22,608 bases of DNA, from contig JBJEJN010000021.1 in assembly GCA_051878085.1 (NCBI GenBank), positions 1-22,608 on the forward strand, in the 5' to 3' direction. Below the pieces are notes generated by a model. The model did no database searches. It was not told the origin of the DNA and was given only the letters and a program-made list of their open reading frames with translations. This DNA is from SFTH01 sp051878085 (GTDB lineage Bacteria; Bacillota; Clostridia; Christensenellales; Aristaeellaceae). Of the stretch, positions 21,789-22,608 are shown piece after piece; positions within the stretch are counted from its first letter, which is position 1, and every line of letters starts with the position of its first letter. The translations under genes and the position numbers were made by a program.

Positions 21789-22608
21789 ATGAAAACCATG
21801 TACGTATTCAACACGCTGAGCCGCAAGAAGGAGCCCCTGGTGCCGGTGCACGAGGGCAAGGTGGGCATCTACGCCTGCGGCCCGACGGTTTACAACTTCT
21901 TCCACATCGGAAACGCGCGCCCCTTCGTCATCTTCGACACCCTGCGCCGCTTCCTCACGCACCTGGGTTACGATGTGACCTTCGTGCAGAACTTCACCGA
22001 CATCGACGACAAGATGATCCGCCGCGCCAACGAGGAAAACACCACCGTCGAGGCCATCGCGGAGAAGTACATTGAGGAGTACTTCAAGGACGCCGCCGCG
22101 CTGGGCGTGAAGCCTGCAGACGTGCATCCCCGCGCCACCAAGCACATCGGCGAGATCATCGGCCTGATCAAGAAGCTGGAGGCCAAGGGCCTGGCCTACG
22201 CCGTGGACAACGGCGACGTGTACTTCGACACCCAGGCCTATCGCAGCAACTACGGCAAGCTGATCGGCCAGGACCTGGACGATCTGGAGTCCGGCGCACG
22301 CATCGAGGTGGGCGACATCAAGCGCCATCCCATGGACTTCGCCCTGTGGAAGGGCCAGAAGCCCGGCGAACCCGCGTGGAAGAGCCCCTGGGGCATGGGC
22401 CGTCCCGGCTGGCACATCGAGTGCTCCGCCATGAGCATGAAGTATCTGGGCGAGACCTTCGACATTCACTGCGGCGGCGTGGACCTGATCTTCCCCCACC
22501 ACGAGAACGAGATCGCCCAGTCCGAGGGTGCGACGGGCAAGCCCTTCGCCAAGTACTGGATGCACAACGGCCACATCAACGTGGACAACAAGAAGATGTC
22601 CAAGTCCG
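21789..22608 (+). CDS. cysS: cysteinyl-tRNA synthetase, N-terminal part (cut by window edge)
   Basis: Charges tRNA-Cys. The 273 visible residues contain YACGPTVYN with zinc ligand C30, the HIGH-type motif HIGNARPF (39-46), FTDIDDKMI, GRPGWHIECSAMS (zinc Cys) and GGVDLIFPHHENEIAQSE (zinc His and Glu). KMSKS occupies the last five residues before the window ends. The order and spacing are those of a normal CysRS catalytic domain; the anticodon-binding part lies outside. ATG 21789 follows AGGAGGGAAAGCAGAT. Controlled by the T-box upstream. Confidence 0.97.
   Translation, partial: MKTMYVFNTLSRKKEPLVPVHEGKVGIYACGPTVYNFFHIGNARPFVIFDTLRRFLTHLGYDVTFVQNFTDIDDKMIRRANEENTTVEAIAEKYIEEYFKDAAALGVKPADVHPRATKHIGEIIGLIKKLEAKGLAYAVDNGDVYFDTQAYRSNYGKLIGQDLDDLESGARIEVGDIKRHPMDFALWKGQKPGEPAWKSPWGMGRPGWHIECSAMSMKYLGETFDIHCGGVDLIFPHHENEIAQSEGATGKPFAKYWMHNGHINVDNKKMSKS

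Noticed and set aside
1..22608. tRNA, rRNA, CRISPR, IS element, phage or toxin-antitoxin genes
   Set aside because: Read through both strands; no cloverleaf, transposase motif, direct-repeat array or integrase was recognised.

Overview
This window looks like a chromosomal segment from a GC-rich member of the Bacillota, probably class Clostridia. Three things support this: two T-box riboswitches upstream of aminoacyl-tRNA synthetase genes, strong GGAGG-type ribosome binding sites, and the comEC-holA gene pair. A low-GC-type promoter vocabulary (TTGAAA/TATAAT) sits inside otherwise GC-rich coding sequence. A run of 100 Ns (1263-1362) marks a scaffold join, so this is a draft or metagenome assembly. 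Nothing in the window resembles a phage, an IS element or a CRISPR array. Assignment below class level is not possible from the sequence alone.

Layout. (1) 1-1262, minus strand: a T-box leader with a putative GUC (valine) specifier, a 91-aa membrane protein, and the 5' part of valS. (2) 1402-4216, minus strand: an envelope operon of a D-Ala-D-Ala carboxypeptidase, an M23/LytM membrane protein and a small conserved hypothetical. (3) 4263-8215, plus strand: an OmpR-type response regulator, a sensor kinase and a three-domain GerMN lipoprotein, closed by a strong terminator. The intergenic DNA before it carries a consensus promoter and phased repeats. (4) 8233-9960, minus strand: an asparagine-synthetase-like protein whose glutaminase domain has lost its N-terminal cysteine. 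(5) 10017-14723, plus strand: an MBL hydrolase, comEC, holA and a secreted protein, tightly packed with overlaps. (6) 14838-16159, minus strand: a single-gene medium-chain dehydrogenase resembling L-sorbose-1-phosphate reductase. (7) 16217-19801, minus strand: a four-gene operon XpaC - TelA - LemA-like - TPM/Gly-rich protein, with its own promoter and terminator. (8) 19841-21550: exodeoxyribonuclease III and an inositol-monophosphatase-family gene, diverging from overlapping promoters. (9) 21528-22608, plus strand: a promoter inside the end of the phosphatase gene, a T-box with a putative UGC (cysteine) specifier, and cysS, cut off by the window end just after KMSKS.

Most of the window is housekeeping: tRNA charging, DNA repair, the replication clamp loader and peptidoglycan remodelling. 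The features most worth a second look are the kinase/regulator/GerMN-lipoprotein set (an arrangement like actinobacterial MtrA-MtrB-LpqB), the glutaminase-defective AsnB paralogue, the XpaC-TelA-LemA-TPM envelope operon, and several unusual control regions. I did not find a clearly novel defence or biosynthetic system.
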